Positions 43,697 to 52,429 of a stretch of 64,000 bases of DNA are shown here, one piece after another. The stretch spans positions 1-64,000 of the forward strand of contig JAFXHF010000024.1 in the NCBI GenBank assembly GCA_017536545.1, read 5' to 3'. The first letter of the stretch is position 1. Each line of letters begins with the position of its first letter. The notes beneath the pieces were generated by a model that made no database searches, was not told where the DNA came from, and saw only the letters and a list, made by a program, of their open reading frames with translations. The position numbers were made by a program, and so were the translations under genes. The DNA is from a bacterium. GTDB taxonomy: Bacteria; Cyanobacteriota; Vampirovibrionia; Gastranaerophilales; Gastranaerophilaceae.

Positions 43697-45277
43697 ATGA
43701 GTGATAACAAATCTAAAACTGAATACGCAAACGAATTATATTCACAGAAAAAATATAACGAAGCTATTTCGATATACCAAGAACTTATACCTATAACTGA
43801 TGATTCTCAATGGTACGAAAAATGTGAATTATATAGAATGATTGGCAATGCTTATTATGCATTACAAGATTTTGACAATGCAATTATTGCGTACGAACAT
43901 ACCCTAAATTACTCAACAACAAATGACAGTATCTATAATATATTAGGTTATTTGTATTACTACAAGGACATTGATAAAGCAATCTATTATTACCTCAAAG
44001 GTATGGAAATCAAACCTAATTTGAAAAATTTTGTTATGCTTGCTCAAATAATGATTAAGAATAAAAATTATTCACAAAAAGAGTTAAAAGAAATTTTTGA
44101 AAAATACGTAGATTATTTCAGACCACAAATTTTAGGCGAAAATAAAGCATTTACTTATGAAAAACCTTATAACCATGACAAATTAAGAATAGGTTATTTA
44201 TCATCAGATGTTCATTGTCATACGATGATGTCATTTTGCCTGCCAATATTTGAAAATCATAATCAAGAAAAATTTGATATCTATATTTATGCTTGTGGTC
44301 AGAAGAATGACTCAGTTACTAATAGAATTATAGAAACAGGTATAAAATATAATGACTGTAAAGACTTAAATGAATACGAATTAGCTACAAAAATCCACGA
44401 TGATGAAATCGATATTCTAATTGATTTAAGCGGTTATACACATAATCAAATCTGGAGTTTACTATTTAAACCTGCCCCTATAATTGGACAGTACTTAGGT
44501 TTTTTAGGCACATATGGAATGAAAGAAGTTGATTTCATTATCGCTGATGAATTCACAATTCCTCAAGATATTGCACAAGATTATACTGAAAAGCCTTTGT
44601 ATATAAACAGTGGAATGAACAGGTTTACATTTAATACTAAGAATCAAAAACTACCAGAAATCACACCACTACCTTGTTTAACAAATAATTATATTACTTT
44701 TGGAAGTTTTAACTGTATGTCCAAATTAAACCCTTACACAATAGATCTTTGGTCAAAAGTTTTACACGCAGTTCCAACATCAAGGTTATTAATATACAGA
44801 ACAACACTACAAGAAAGAGATATTATTAGATTTAAAAAACAATTTACTCAAAACAACATTGATGAATCAAGAGTAATTTTTGAGAATGAATCAATGCCTA
44901 TCAATCATTTCCAAAGCTATTTAATGGCTGATATTGTATTAGACCCTTGTCCCTTTGGCGGGTTATCATTAACAATTGAAGAAGCGTTTATGGGCGTTCC
45001 AACATTAACTTTGGTTGGCGAAACAATTTCTGCAAAAGGTTCTGGTAGGGTAAACAAAGCCATCGGTCTAGATGAATTTGTAACATATACGGAAGAAGAA
45101 TACGTTCAAAAAGCAGTTGAATTATCTTCTGATATTGATAAACTCAATTATTACAGAACAAATCTTCGTGAAATAATGTATAACTCAGAACTATGCTCAG
45201 ATTATACAACTTATGTAGATGAATTAGAGAATTCTTATTTGAAAATTTGGCAAGATTACAAAGATGCAAACAATTAA
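43697..45277 (+). CDS. TPR protein with a GT41 (SPINDLY/O-GlcNAc transferase-like) glycosyltransferase domain
   Basis: 526 residues. About three TPR units in the first 110 residues (for example YRMIGNAYYALQDFDNAIIA), then a GT41 catalytic domain: LRIGYLSSDVHCH, DILIDLSGYTHN, QYLGFLGTYGM, FGSFNCMSKLNP and the nucleotide-sugar site PFGGLSLTIEEAFMGVP. GT41 enzymes add a sugar to Ser/Thr of proteins; bacterial members modify surface or cytoplasmic proteins. ATG at 43697 is SD-less, with TGA-TAAACT 7 nt upstream; an in-frame ATG at 43661 is the alternative start. Acceptor protein and donor sugar are unknown. Confidence 0.85.
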   Translation: MSDNKSKTEYANELYSQKKYNEAISIYQELIPITDDSQWYEKCELYRMIGNAYYALQDFDNAIIAYEHTLNYSTTNDSIYNILGYLYYYKDIDKAIYYYLKGMEIKPNLKNFVMLAQIMIKNKNYSQKELKEIFEKYVDYFRPQILGENKAFTYEKPYNHDKLRIGYLSSDVHCHTMMSFCLPIFENHNQEKFDIYIYACGQKNDSVTNRIIETGIKYNDCKDLNEYELATKIHDDEIDILIDLSGYTHNQIWSLLFKPAPIIGQYLGFLGTYGMKEVDFIIADEFTIPQDIAQDYTEKPLYINSGMNRFTFNTKNQKLPEITPLPCLTNNYITFGSFNCMSKLNPYTIDLWSKVLHAVPTSRLLIYRTTLQERDIIRFKKQFTQNNIDESRVIFENESMPINHFQSYLMADIVLDPCPFGGLSLTIEEAFMGVPTLTLVGETISAKGSGRVNKAIGLDEFVTYTEEEYVQKAVELSSDIDKLNYYRTNLREIMYNSELCSDYTTYVDELENSYLKIWQDYKDANN

Positions 45278-45298
45278 ATTTTATGATTTAATTGAATT

Positions 45299-45895
45299 AT
45301 GAATTACATTTTTTATTTTTTGATAGTTTTTTCAATTGTGATTGGGGCAATCAATGGCAGATTACAAGAGGTAATCAATGCTGTTATGTCAGGTGCTGAA
45401 TTGTCTGTTAAAGTTGCATTTTCACTTATTGGGATTATGGCTTTTTGGCTTGGAATAATGAAAATCGCAGAAAAGTCAGGATTAGTTCAACTTATTGCAA
45501 AGGTTATAAAACCGATTACAAAAAAACTATTCAATGAACTTGATGAAGATTCACCAGCAATCGGTGATATCGCAATGAATTTTACTGCAAACGCTTTTGG
45601 ACTAGCTAATGCTGCAACACCATTTGGAATTCGTGCAATGGAAAACATGCAAGGCGTAAATGATAAAAAAGACACTGCAAGTAATTCTATGTGCTTATTT
45701 TTAGCGATGAACACAGCTGGATTTCAACTTATTCCAGCAACAGTTATTGCTATTTTAGTTGGAATTGGTTACAAAAACCCAACCGAAATAATCGCTCCAA
45801 CACTTTTAGTTACATCCATAGCTTTTGTTTCAGCTATTGCAATGGCAAAATTTGCTCAATATATTACAAAGAAAAAGGAGGTTAAAAATGACTAA
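45299..45895 (+). CDS. spmA: Spore maturation protein A family (nucleoside recognition/gate domain)
   Basis: 198 residues, membrane protein. AINGRLQEVINAVMSGAEL, LIGIMAFWLGIMKIAEKSG, PAIGDIAMNFTANAFGLANAATP and AMNTAGFQLIPAT are typical SpmA. In Bacillus it acts in spore core dehydration, but the family is also common in non-sporulating bacteria, where its role is unknown. It overlaps spmB by 8 bp. No other sporulation gene is present in the window. Confidence 0.92.
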   Translation: MNYIFYFLIVFSIVIGAINGRLQEVINAVMSGAELSVKVAFSLIGIMAFWLGIMKIAEKSGLVQLIAKVIKPITKKLFNELDEDSPAIGDIAMNFTANAFGLANAATPFGIRAMENMQGVNDKKDTASNSMCLFLAMNTAGFQLIPATVIAILVGIGYKNPTEIIAPTLLVTSIAFVSAIAMAKFAQYITKKKEVKND

Positions 45896-46421
45896 CCTTC
45901 TTAATCTAATCTCACTTTGGGCTCTACCTGTTATAATTATTGGCATTTTGACATTTGGCTTAATTAAAAAAGTTCCAGTTTATGAAGTTTTCACAGACGG
46001 AGCAAAAGACGGATTTCAAGTTGCAGTAAAGATTATTCCATACTTAGTTGCAATTATTGTTGGAATTTCAATGCTTAGGGCAAGTGGAGCAATAGAATTA
46101 GTTGCAAATTTATTAGCTCCAGTTTTAAATACATATAACGTTCCTGCTGATACTCTACCATTGATGATTGTACGCTCACTATCAGGTTCTGGAGCTTTGG
46201 GAATTTTCTCAGATATTGCAAATAATTTAGGACCAGATTCATATGCAACAAAATTGGCTGCCGTTATGCTTGGCAGCAGTGAAACTACATTCTACGTTCT
46301 TGCCGTATATTTCGGGGCTGTTGGAATTACAAAAATTCGCTACGCTCTCATTGTCGGATTATTAGCTGATTTAGTTGGAATTATCGCAGCAATTTCGGTT
46401 TGTAATTGGTTGTTTGCATAA
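45888..46421 (+). CDS. spmB: Spore maturation protein B family
   Basis: 177 residues from ATG 45888, which has AAGGAGG 5 nt upstream, inside the end of spmA. KVPVYEVFTDGAKDGFQVAVKI and PLMIVRSLSGSGALGIFSDI are diagnostic, as is GSSETTFYVLAVYFGAVGI. Integral membrane protein that works together with SpmA. Its last 41 bp overlap the 3' end of a convergent minus-strand gene. Confidence 0.93.
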   Translation: MTNLLNLISLWALPVIIIGILTFGLIKKVPVYEVFTDGAKDGFQVAVKIIPYLVAIIVGISMLRASGAIELVANLLAPVLNTYNVPADTLPLMIVRSLSGSGALGIFSDIANNLGPDSYATKLAAVMLGSSETTFYVLAVYFGAVGITKIRYALIVGLLADLVGIIAAISVCNWLFA

Positions 46422-46752
46422 CATCTTGCCAACTTTGAGTATATTCTGAGATTTCATTTTGGACAATCTCACGAACTACAATTGCATAATTAATATTAAT
46501 ACAATCAATTTTTTCAATCTGCTCAACAAGATATGATTTACCACCGCAATTGTGACAAAATTCATCTTCTGGAACAACTTCGTCATTTCTTATTGTTGCT
46601 CGTTCTTTTACTCCACAACAGGCACAACGGGTAATATACCATTTATTTTCAACCAACTCACCACAATCAGGACAATAACCAACTTCAACATCAATTGGCA
46701 CTTTATTATGCTGACATCTCTTATTCAAACTAAAAAAATCACTCCATTGCAT
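46381..46752 (-). CDS. Zinc-ribbon protein
   Basis: 123 residues from ATG 46752. Cysteine pairs CPDC (near 22), CACC (near 43) and CHNC (near 66), with an extra Cys/His near 13-15, point to two small zinc-ribbon modules in the first 75 residues; the rest is polar. It resembles small uncharacterised zinc-ribbon proteins; a nucleic-acid or protein contact role is possible. It has a complete promoter whose start site coincides with the ATG. Confidence 0.65.
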   Translation of the reverse strand: MQWSDFFSLNKRCQHNKVPIDVEVGYCPDCGELVENKWYITRCACCGVKERATIRNDEVVPEDEFCHNCGGKSYLVEQIEKIDCININYAIVVREIVQNEISEYTQSWQDVMQTTNYKPKLLR

Positions 46753-46786
46753 ACTCTTGTTATAATTACATTTCAGCAATAGTCAA
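46753..46786 (-). promoter_or_regulatory. Promoter of the zinc-ribbon gene, predicting a leaderless mRNA
   Basis: TTGACT (46781-46786), 16 nt, TATAAC (46759-46764), then exactly 6 nt to the ATG at 46752, all on the minus strand. There is no room for a Shine-Dalgarno. Confidence 0.65.
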
Positions 46787-46892
46787 ATTTAATTGTAAAC
46801 AAATGTAACAGAATATATTAACATTGAAATTTGAAAAAATAAAAACACTTTATATATTCAAGAGAGATAAAAATAAGAAGAGGACTAAAGTT

Positions 46893-47288
46893 ATGGCTAT
46901 TTCAAATTTTCAAGAGAAGTTGTTGTTCTTTACACAACAAAAAAGTAGATTAAGTCTACAATTATCAGATGTACAGATGAAACAATTATCTGCGACTAAA
47001 AATGTTTCGCAAAAACAACAAGAATTTAACGCAAAATTAAGTGCATTATATTATGATGAAGAATACGGCTACGGTACAGACGCTTATGGTGAAATTCTTC
47101 TACAATTACAAAGTGAACACGAGTTTGAACTTTCACAAATCAACGCTTGGGAATCTCAACTTGATATGGAAAAAGAAAGTTTAGAAACTCAAATCAACGA
47201 AATTCAAACATACGAAAACACTTGGCAAAAATTACTTCAAGCCGCAATCAAATCAGACTTCGCATACGGCGGAGTTGGTGGAAAATAA
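46893..47288 (+). CDS. Hypothetical coiled-coil protein
   Basis: 131 residues from ATG 46893 (GAGG upstream). Gln/Leu/Ser-rich helices flank a Tyr/Gly stretch (YYDEEYGYGTDAYGE, about 52-66), and a second helix EIQTYENTWQKLLQAAIK runs to a glycine-rich end. No signal peptide. No family recognised; the size and helical hairpin shape recall small secretion-system accessory or chaperone-like proteins, but that is only a resemblance. Own terminator. Confidence 0.55.
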   Translation: MAISNFQEKLLFFTQQKSRLSLQLSDVQMKQLSATKNVSQKQQEFNAKLSALYYDEEYGYGTDAYGEILLQLQSEHEFELSQINAWESQLDMEKESLETQINEIQTYENTWQKLLQAAIKSDFAYGGVGGK

Positions 47289-47310
47289 AAATAGCTCTAA
47301 CTTCTTATAT

Positions 47311-47345
47311 AAAAAAGACCCGAGGCCTACACCTCGGGTCTTTAA
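47311..47345. terminator. Bidirectional terminator before fusA
   Basis: GACCCGAGG and CCTCGGGTC (47317-47325, 47332-47340) with a 6-base loop and A/T-runs on both sides. Confidence 0.92.
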
Positions 47346-47371
47346 TTATGTTGATATCAAATCTAATCAAA

Positions 47372-49462
47372 CTACGCTTTAGCAGCACCTGATTTAGAAA
47401 TGATTTCATCTTCGATGTTCTTAGGAACTTGTTCGTAGCATTGGAATTCCATAGAGAATGTACCACGACCTTGAGTATTAGATCTCAAATCAGTTGCATA
47501 ACCGAACATGTTAGCAAGAGGAACAAGAGCTCTAACAATAACGTTACCAGTATTGCCTAGAGGTTCTTGACCTTCAACTCTACCACGTCTTCTTGAGATA
47601 TCACCAATGATAGTACCAGTGAATTCATCTGGAATTTCAACTTCAACTTTCATCATAGGTTCAAGGATACAAGGTTGAGCTTTTCTTGTACCTTCTTTAA
47701 TTGCCATAGAACCCGCAATTTTGAACGCCATTTCAGAAGAGTCAACTTCGTGGTATGAACCATCGTAAAGTTCAACTTTAACGTCGATCATTGGGTAACC
47801 AGCTAAGATACCGCCTTCAAGAGCTTCTTCCATACCTTTTCTTGCAGGTTCGATGTATTCTTTAGGAATAGCACCACCAACGATTTTGTTTTCGAACACG
47901 AAACCAGCATTTTCTTCAGCAGGAGAAATTCTGATTTTAACGTGACCATATTGACCTTTACCACCTGATTGACGAGCAAATTTAGAATCTTGATCAGCAT
48001 TACCACGGATAGTTTCTCTGTATGCAACTTGTGGTTTACCGATGTTAGCTTCTACTTTGAATTCTCTCATCATACGGTCAACGATGATATCTAAGTGAAG
48101 TTCACCCATACCAGAAATGATTGTTTGACCAGTTTCTTCATCAGATTTAACTCTGAATGATGGATCTTCTTCAGCAAGTTTTTGAAGAGCGATACCCATT
48201 TTATCTTGGTCAGCTTTTGTTTTTGGTTCAATAGCAACAGAAATAACTGGTTCTGGGAAAGTCATTTTTTCAAGAATGATAGGTGCTTTTTCATCACACA
48301 ATGTATCACCTGTTGTAGTGTCTTTCAAACCAACTGCTGCACAAATGTCACCAGCGTAAATTTCATTTTCTTCAAGACGTTGGTCAGCATACATACGAAC
48401 CAATCTTGAGATACGTTCTTTTTTGCCGTTAGTAGCGTTAAGAACATAAGAACCTGAAGTGATTACGCCTGAGTAAACTCTTAAGAATGTTAAACGACCA
48501 ACGAATGGGTCTGTCATAACTTTGAATGCCAAAGCTGAGAATGGTTCTGAATCTGAAGAGTGTCTAGCAACTCTAGTACCATCTTCTAATTCACCTTCAA
48601 TAGCTTTTACATCTACTGGAGATGGCATATAATCAACAACGTTGTTCAACAATAATTGAACCCCTTTGTTCTTGAATGCTGTACCACAGCAAACTGGAAC
48701 GATTTTGTTATCACAAACTGCTTTTCTTAATGCAGCTTTTAATTCATCAATTGTAATTGAATCTGGATCTTCAAAGAATTTTTCCATTAAAGCGTCATCT
48801 TCAGATGCGATAGCTTCAACCATTGCATCATGATATTCTTTAGCTTTATCAGCCAAATCAGCTGGGATTTCTTCTTCTCTAATATCTGTACCTAAGTCGT
48901 TAGTGTAGATTTCAGCTTTCATAGTCATCAAGTCAACAAGACCTGTGAATTGATCTTCTGCACCGATAGGTAATTGGATAGGAACAGCGTTAGCACCTAA
49001 TCTATTTTTGATTTGACCAACTACACGATAGAAGTCAGCACCTGTTCTGTCCATTTTGTTTACGAATACCATACGAGGAACTTCGTATCTATTAGCTTGT
49101 CTCCAAACTGTTTCTGATTGAGATTGAACACCACCTACTGCACAGAATACAGCAACAACACCGTCTAATACACGAAGTGAACGTTCAACTTCGATTGTGA
49201 AGTCAACGTGACCAGGTGTGTCAATGATGTTGATTTGGTGATTTTTCCAAGATGCAGTTACAGCTGCAGATTGAATAGTAATACCACGTTCTCTTTCTTG
49301 TTCCATAAAGTCAGTAACAGCAGCACCTTCGTGAGTCTCACCAATTTTGTGAGTTTTACCAGTGTAGAACAAAATACGTTCAGTTGTAGTTGTTTTACCT
49401 GCGTCGATGTGGGCTGCGATACCAATGTTTCTAATTTTTTCCAATGGAGTTTTTCTAGCCAT
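47372..49462 (-). CDS. fusA: Translation elongation factor G
   Basis: 696 residues. P-loop [13 protein letters not shown], switch [11 protein letters not shown] and [10 protein letters not shown] in the G domain; domains II-V are all present up to [13 protein letters not shown]. GTPase that drives ribosomal translocation. It stands alone rather than in the rpsL-rpsG-fusA-tuf operon. It could be the main or a second EF-G; the sequence is of the canonical type. AAAAAGGAAAAAG lies upstream of the ATG. Confidence 0.97.
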   Translation of the reverse strand: MARKTPLEKIRNIGIAAHIDAGKTTTTERILFYTGKTHKIGETHEGAAVTDFMEQERERGITIQSAAVTASWKNHQINIIDTPGHVDFTIEVERSLRVLDGVVAVFCAVGGVQSQSETVWRQANRYEVPRMVFVNKMDRTGADFYRVVGQIKNRLGANAVPIQLPIGAEDQFTGLVDLMTMKAEIYTNDLGTDIREEEIPADLADKAKEYHDAMVEAIASEDDALMEKFFEDPDSITIDELKAALRKAVCDNKIVPVCCGTAFKNKGVQLLLNNVVDYMPSPVDVKAIEGELEDGTRVARHSSDSEPFSALAFKVMTDPFVGRLTFLRVYSGVITSGSYVLNATNGKKERISRLVRMYADQRLEENEIYAGDICAAVGLKDTTTGDTLCDEKAPIILEKMTFPEPVISVAIEPKTKADQDKMGIALQKLAEEDPSFRVKSDEETGQTIISGMGELHLDIIVDRMMREFKVEANIGKPQVAYRETIRGNADQDSKFARQSGGKGQYGHVKIRISPAEENAGFVFENKIVGGAIPKEYIEPARKGMEEALEGGILAGYPMIDVKVELYDGSYHEVDSSEMAFKIAGSMAIKEGTRKAQPCILEPMMKVEVEIPDEFTGTIIGDISRRRGRVEGQEPLGNTGNVIVRALVPLANMFGYATDLRSNTQGRGTFSMEFQCYEQVPKNIEDEIISKSGAAKA

Positions 49463-49587
49463 TTTTTCTTTTTCCTTTTTATCTTATATGTACATCGCTA
49501 TTTTATATTTAGCCTCATGAAAAATTATCCCATAAACATGATATTTTTCAAACAAAACCCCATTATTTTTGCAATATTTTTAACATA

Positions 49588-49618
49588 AAAAAACCCCAAG
49601 ATAATCTTAGGGTTTTTC
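49588..49618. terminator. Terminator after the 180-residue hypothetical gene
   Basis: On the minus strand AAACCCTAAGA pairs with TCTTGGGGTTT (one G-U) and runs into further T residues. Confidence 0.75.
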
Positions 49619-49639
49619 TTGTAAATTTCTGATTATGAA

Positions 49640-50182
49640 TTATACACCGAATTCATTTAACAATGAGTCAACCGCTTTTGAAACTTCGGCAGCTTTTGCA
49701 GCTTCTGCTTCTGCTTTAGCAACGTCTTCGGCATACTTAGCTACTGCAACTTTATCCAATGCTTTTGCAACTGAAGCAAGTCTTTCAACATCCATTAGCG
49801 TATTATAAGGACGATTAAATGAGCCCCAAGCATTGAAGAATGGTACACTTTCACCATATGGTACATATCTAGCAACACCAGCTACTGCAACACCATTATC
49901 ATTATTTATCATAACAATATTTTCTTCTGCCCCACGAGTTAATTTTGGCAAACCTGCTTGGTTACATACGCCAAAATAAGCCTCTTTATCTGCAACAATT
50001 TTAGGAACTGAATCAGCACCAATTTCTACGTGATAAAGTTTAGTATCTGCAAGTTCTCTACCTGCTTTTACAATTGATGCAATCGTTTCTGGAGTTTGTC
50101 CCTCTAAAACTTTTCTTGCAGCCTTGTCAACTCTTAAAGCCATACCAAAATTTTGTACTGACGGATTGTTGTTAATTTGCAT
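49640..50182 (-). CDS. Hypothetical protein with an N-terminal NFG motif
   Basis: 180 residues. Opens MQINNNPSVQNFGMALRVDK, a leader that resembles the start of the protein at 55934. The middle has LYHVEIG and VAGVARYVPYG; the C-terminal 45 residues form an Ala/Lys/Glu helix (KYAEDVAKAEAEAAKAAEV). No membrane segment. AAAGGAAAGGA precedes the ATG. Not a known family to me. Confidence 0.6.
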   Translation of the reverse strand: MQINNNPSVQNFGMALRVDKAARKVLEGQTPETIASIVKAGRELADTKLYHVEIGADSVPKIVADKEAYFGVCNQAGLPKLTRGAEENIVMINNDNGVAVAGVARYVPYGESVPFFNAWGSFNRPYNTLMDVERLASVAKALDKVAVAKYAEDVAKAEAEAAKAAEVSKAVDSLLNEFGV

Positions 50183-50288
50183 TGTTAATATTCCTTTCCT
50201 TTTGAGTAAATGTTATTTCGTGCCCATGTAAACACTTCTCAAGAAAAAAATTGCTTGAAAAAACAAAAATATTAACAAATATTACAAA

Positions 50289-51020
50289 TTAAATCCCCAC
50301 AGATAAACCTGCACAAAGATTAATGGACTGACCTGTAATCCCTTTTGCTTTGTCTGAAATTAAATATTCTATCATGCCTGCAATTTCAACTGGAGCAACA
50401 AATCTACGTTGTGGAATACATTCTAAAATTTCTTCTTTTGAAAATTCACTATCCTCAATTGAAGCATTTCCTAACTCTGTATCAACCCAACCTGGATTGA
50501 TTGTATTTACAGTAATTCCAAACTCTGCTAATTCTAGAGCCGTTGATTTTGTCAATCCTATCAAACCAGCTTTTGTTGCTGAATACAAGCAAGCATTAGC
50601 TTCCCCCATAACACCAGAAATTGAGCCAATATTTACAACTCTTCCAAATTTTTTATTTTTCATATTTGGAATTGCTCTACTCATCAAATATATTGGAGCT
50701 TTTATATTTACCCCTAAAATATGATTTAATTTTTCTAATTCAATCTCACCTACAGAAGAATAAATATACTCACCCGCATTGTTGACTAAAACATCAATTT
50801 GTTTTTCTTCGATAAAATCACCTAGCTTAATCAAGTCATCTTCACTAGCCAAATCACATACAAAATATCCAGAACATTTAACCTGTTTTAAAAGTTCTTC
50901 ATTACGTGCTGTCACATAAACATTATGAGATTCTTCGCTACGCTCAGAATGACTGCTTAACAAATATTCGGCAATAACTTTTCCAATTCCTTTTGAAGCA
51001 CCAGTAACTAATATATTCAT
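50289..51020 (-). CDS. SDR-family oxidoreductase (3-oxoacyl-ACP reductase-like) carrying a repeat insertion
   Basis: 243 residues. TGASKGIG cofactor loop, NNAGEYIYS, NIGSISG, and catalytic YSATKAG; the C-terminal IEYLISDKAKGITGQ and NLCAG match FabG-like reductases. Between the first helix (IAEYLL) and the second strand (NVYVTARN) there is an unusual insert SSHSERSEESH, encoded by a palindromic repeat at 50926-50954, where related proteins have only one to two residues. The frame is kept and the gene looks functional. AAGGA precedes the ATG. It follows the 51032 gene by 11 bp. Confidence 0.87.
   Translation of the reverse strand: MNILVTGASKGIGKVIAEYLLSSHSERSEESHNVYVTARNEELLKQVKCSGYFVCDLASEDDLIKLGDFIEEKQIDVLVNNAGEYIYSSVGEIELEKLNHILGVNIKAPIYLMSRAIPNMKNKKFGRVVNIGSISGVMGEANACLYSATKAGLIGLTKSTALELAEFGITVNTINPGWVDTELGNASIEDSEFSKEEILECIPQRRFVAPVEIAGMIEYLISDKAKGITGQSINLCAGLSVGI
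50926..50954. repeat. Palindromic repeat element inside the SDR coding sequence
   Basis: Minus strand: ATTCTGAGCG-TAGCGAAGAAT core with flanking AGTC and CTCA. The arms are an imperfect inverted repeat. This GC-richer core is like a widespread intergenic bacterial repeat (GTCATTCTGAGCG...AAGAATCT), recognised from memory. Only one copy was found in this window. Confidence 0.6.
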
Positions 51021-51031
51021 AAAAATCCTTA

Positions 51032-51334
51032 CTAATTTCTTGAAGCCTTTCTAATCAATTTTGCACCTTCTTGACCATTTGCAACGACTTTTTTCATTGC
51101 GTTATATGTTGAAACTTGCAAATCTTGATAGTGAAGACCTATTTCATTTAATTCATTCGTTTTGTTTTTAATTTGCACTATATCACGAGAAAGCTGATTT
51201 GGTTGATATAACCTATTTATAATAGCTTGACGCTTACCTTTTCTGTTTCTTGTTCCTAAACCAGTTAAAACCGAACCCACGCAAACCAATGTTGCTGTTA
51301 TTCCTATTGTACTAAGAACTGTACCTACTCGCAT
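51032..51334 (-). CDS. Small membrane-anchored hypothetical protein
   Basis: 100 residues: a hydrophobic N-terminal helix (about 4-26, TVLSTIGITATLVCVGSVLTG) acts as an anchor, followed by a basic loop (RNRKGKR) and a helical region with a possible coiled coil (50-95). The ATG has GGAG upstream. It lies 11 bp before the SDR gene and after the secG terminator. Function unknown. Confidence 0.6.
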   Translation of the reverse strand: MRVGTVLSTIGITATLVCVGSVLTGLGTRNRKGKRQAIINRLYQPNQLSRDIVQIKNKTNELNEIGLHYQDLQVSTYNAMKKVVANGQEGAKLIRKASRN

Positions 51335-51351
51335 CTTTCTCCTTACAAATT

Positions 51352-51380
51352 AAAAACTCCACATTTTACTGCGGAGTTTT
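51352..51380 (-). terminator. Terminator after secG
   Basis: AAAACTCC pairs with GGAGTTTT across a 12-base loop (51353-51360 with 51373-51380), and the minus-strand copy continues in T residues. Confidence 0.7.
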
Positions 51381-51394
51381 AAGTAACTTTGTTA

Positions 51395-51619
51395 TTATTT
51401 TACAATTCCAAACCCGATTAGAAATGTACATATAATAAATACAGCACAAACAATACCTGTCAGTTTGTTCAAGCCTTTTTCAGCACTCTTCTGAGAAGCA
51501 AATACGTGAGATGCTCCACCAATACCACCAATACCATCACCTTTTGGTGAGTGCAATAAAATAAGAATAATCAACAAGATTGCTGCTGCTGTTGAAATTC
51601 CCCATAATATATTAGCCAT
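51395..51619 (-). CDS. secG: Preprotein translocase subunit SecG
   Basis: 74 residues. Two membrane helices (about 6-24 and 52-72) with the conserved loop LLHSPKGDGIGGIGG between them, and GLNKLT before the second helix. SecG assists SecYEA in protein export. Its ATG shares one base with the stop of the upstream regulator gene (TAATG), indicating coupled translation. Confidence 0.92.
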   Translation of the reverse strand: MANILWGISTAAAILLIILILLHSPKGDGIGGIGGASHVFASQKSAEKGLNKLTGIVCAVFIICTFLIGFGIVK

Positions 51620-52299
51620 TACTTAGTTTTCTCCTTTTTGATAAAATGTGCTCTTTTTGAGTTTAACTCGATGTTCTCAAAAGTATATAGCCTTGCCGGA
51701 CGTTTTGAAGATGATTTTGTATACTCTTCTAACTCAATTAAACCTGAAGTAGCCAAAGCTTTCTTTCTAAAATTACGTTTGTCTAGGCTTTTACCCATAA
51801 TAAGCTCATAAGCTTTTTGCATTTCAGTTAGAGTAAATTTTTCAGGTAATAACTGATAAGCTACCGGACAAAGTTCCAATCTTTCTCTGGTTCTTTTTAA
51901 TGAATATTGAATAATTTCTTTGTGGTCATAAGCTAATGCTGGTAAATCATTAATTTTATGCCAACCAAGTTCAGGGGTAGTAGAAATTTTAATATCTTCA
52001 GAGCGAACTAAAGCGAAATAAGCACAAGTAATAACACGAGCATTAGGGTGACGAAGTGGATCACCAAATGTATATAATTGCTCAAGATAAATATTATCAA
52101 CGTCAGTTTTTTCTTTCAAAACTCTTAATGCTGCTTCATCTAGATTTTCAGATAATCTAATGTAACCACCTGGGATCGCCCATTTTCCTTTAAATGGTTC
52201 AGTGGTACGTTTAACAAGCAACGCTTGAATATTATTGTTTTTAATCGTTAAAATAACGACGTCGACTGTAATTTCGTGTGTTTTTGTTACGCTAAACAT
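51619..52299 (-). CDS. NrtR-like regulator (Nudix domain plus winged helix)
   Basis: 226 residues. The N-terminal Nudix fold (about 8-140) contains GGYIRLSENLDEAALR, which keeps the first Gly, first Glu and the Arg of the Nudix box but then reads VLKEKTD, so the catalytic REUxEExG is lost. A C-terminal winged-helix domain (about 150-215) has FTLTEMQKAYELIMG and NFRKKALAT. This is the layout of NrtR, which represses NAD-metabolism genes and is released by ADP-ribose. Possible targets include pnuC at 36 kb. Coupled to secG. No NrtR operator was identified. Confidence 0.82.
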   Translation of the reverse strand: MFSVTKTHEITVDVVILTIKNNNIQALLVKRTTEPFKGKWAIPGGYIRLSENLDEAALRVLKEKTDVDNIYLEQLYTFGDPLRHPNARVITCAYFALVRSEDIKISTTPELGWHKINDLPALAYDHKEIIQYSLKRTRERLELCPVAYQLLPEKFTLTEMQKAYELIMGKSLDKRNFRKKALATSGLIELEEYTKSSSKRPARLYTFENIELNSKRAHFIKKEKTK

Positions 52300-52366
52300 T
52301 CTACTTTAACCTTTTACCCTTCTAATATATTTATATAATAAACATACTTTATACAATTAATCAAAC

Positions 52367-52429
52367 TATTAACAATGTTAATATTTGTTTACAAATGAAT
52401 ACAAATTATGCAATTTGTATATACAAATT
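52367..52429. promoter_or_regulatory. Cluster of inverted repeats upstream of the transglycosylase gene
   Basis: ATACAAATT (52399-52407), ATGC, AATTTGTAT (52412-52420), ATACAAATT (52421-52429): three alternating copies, the last two forming a perfect 18-bp palindrome. ATTAAC-AAT-GTTAAT lies just upstream (about 52367-52381). This looks like a multi-site operator between the NrtR-like gene and the plus-strand gene; the binding protein is unknown. Confidence 0.55.
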
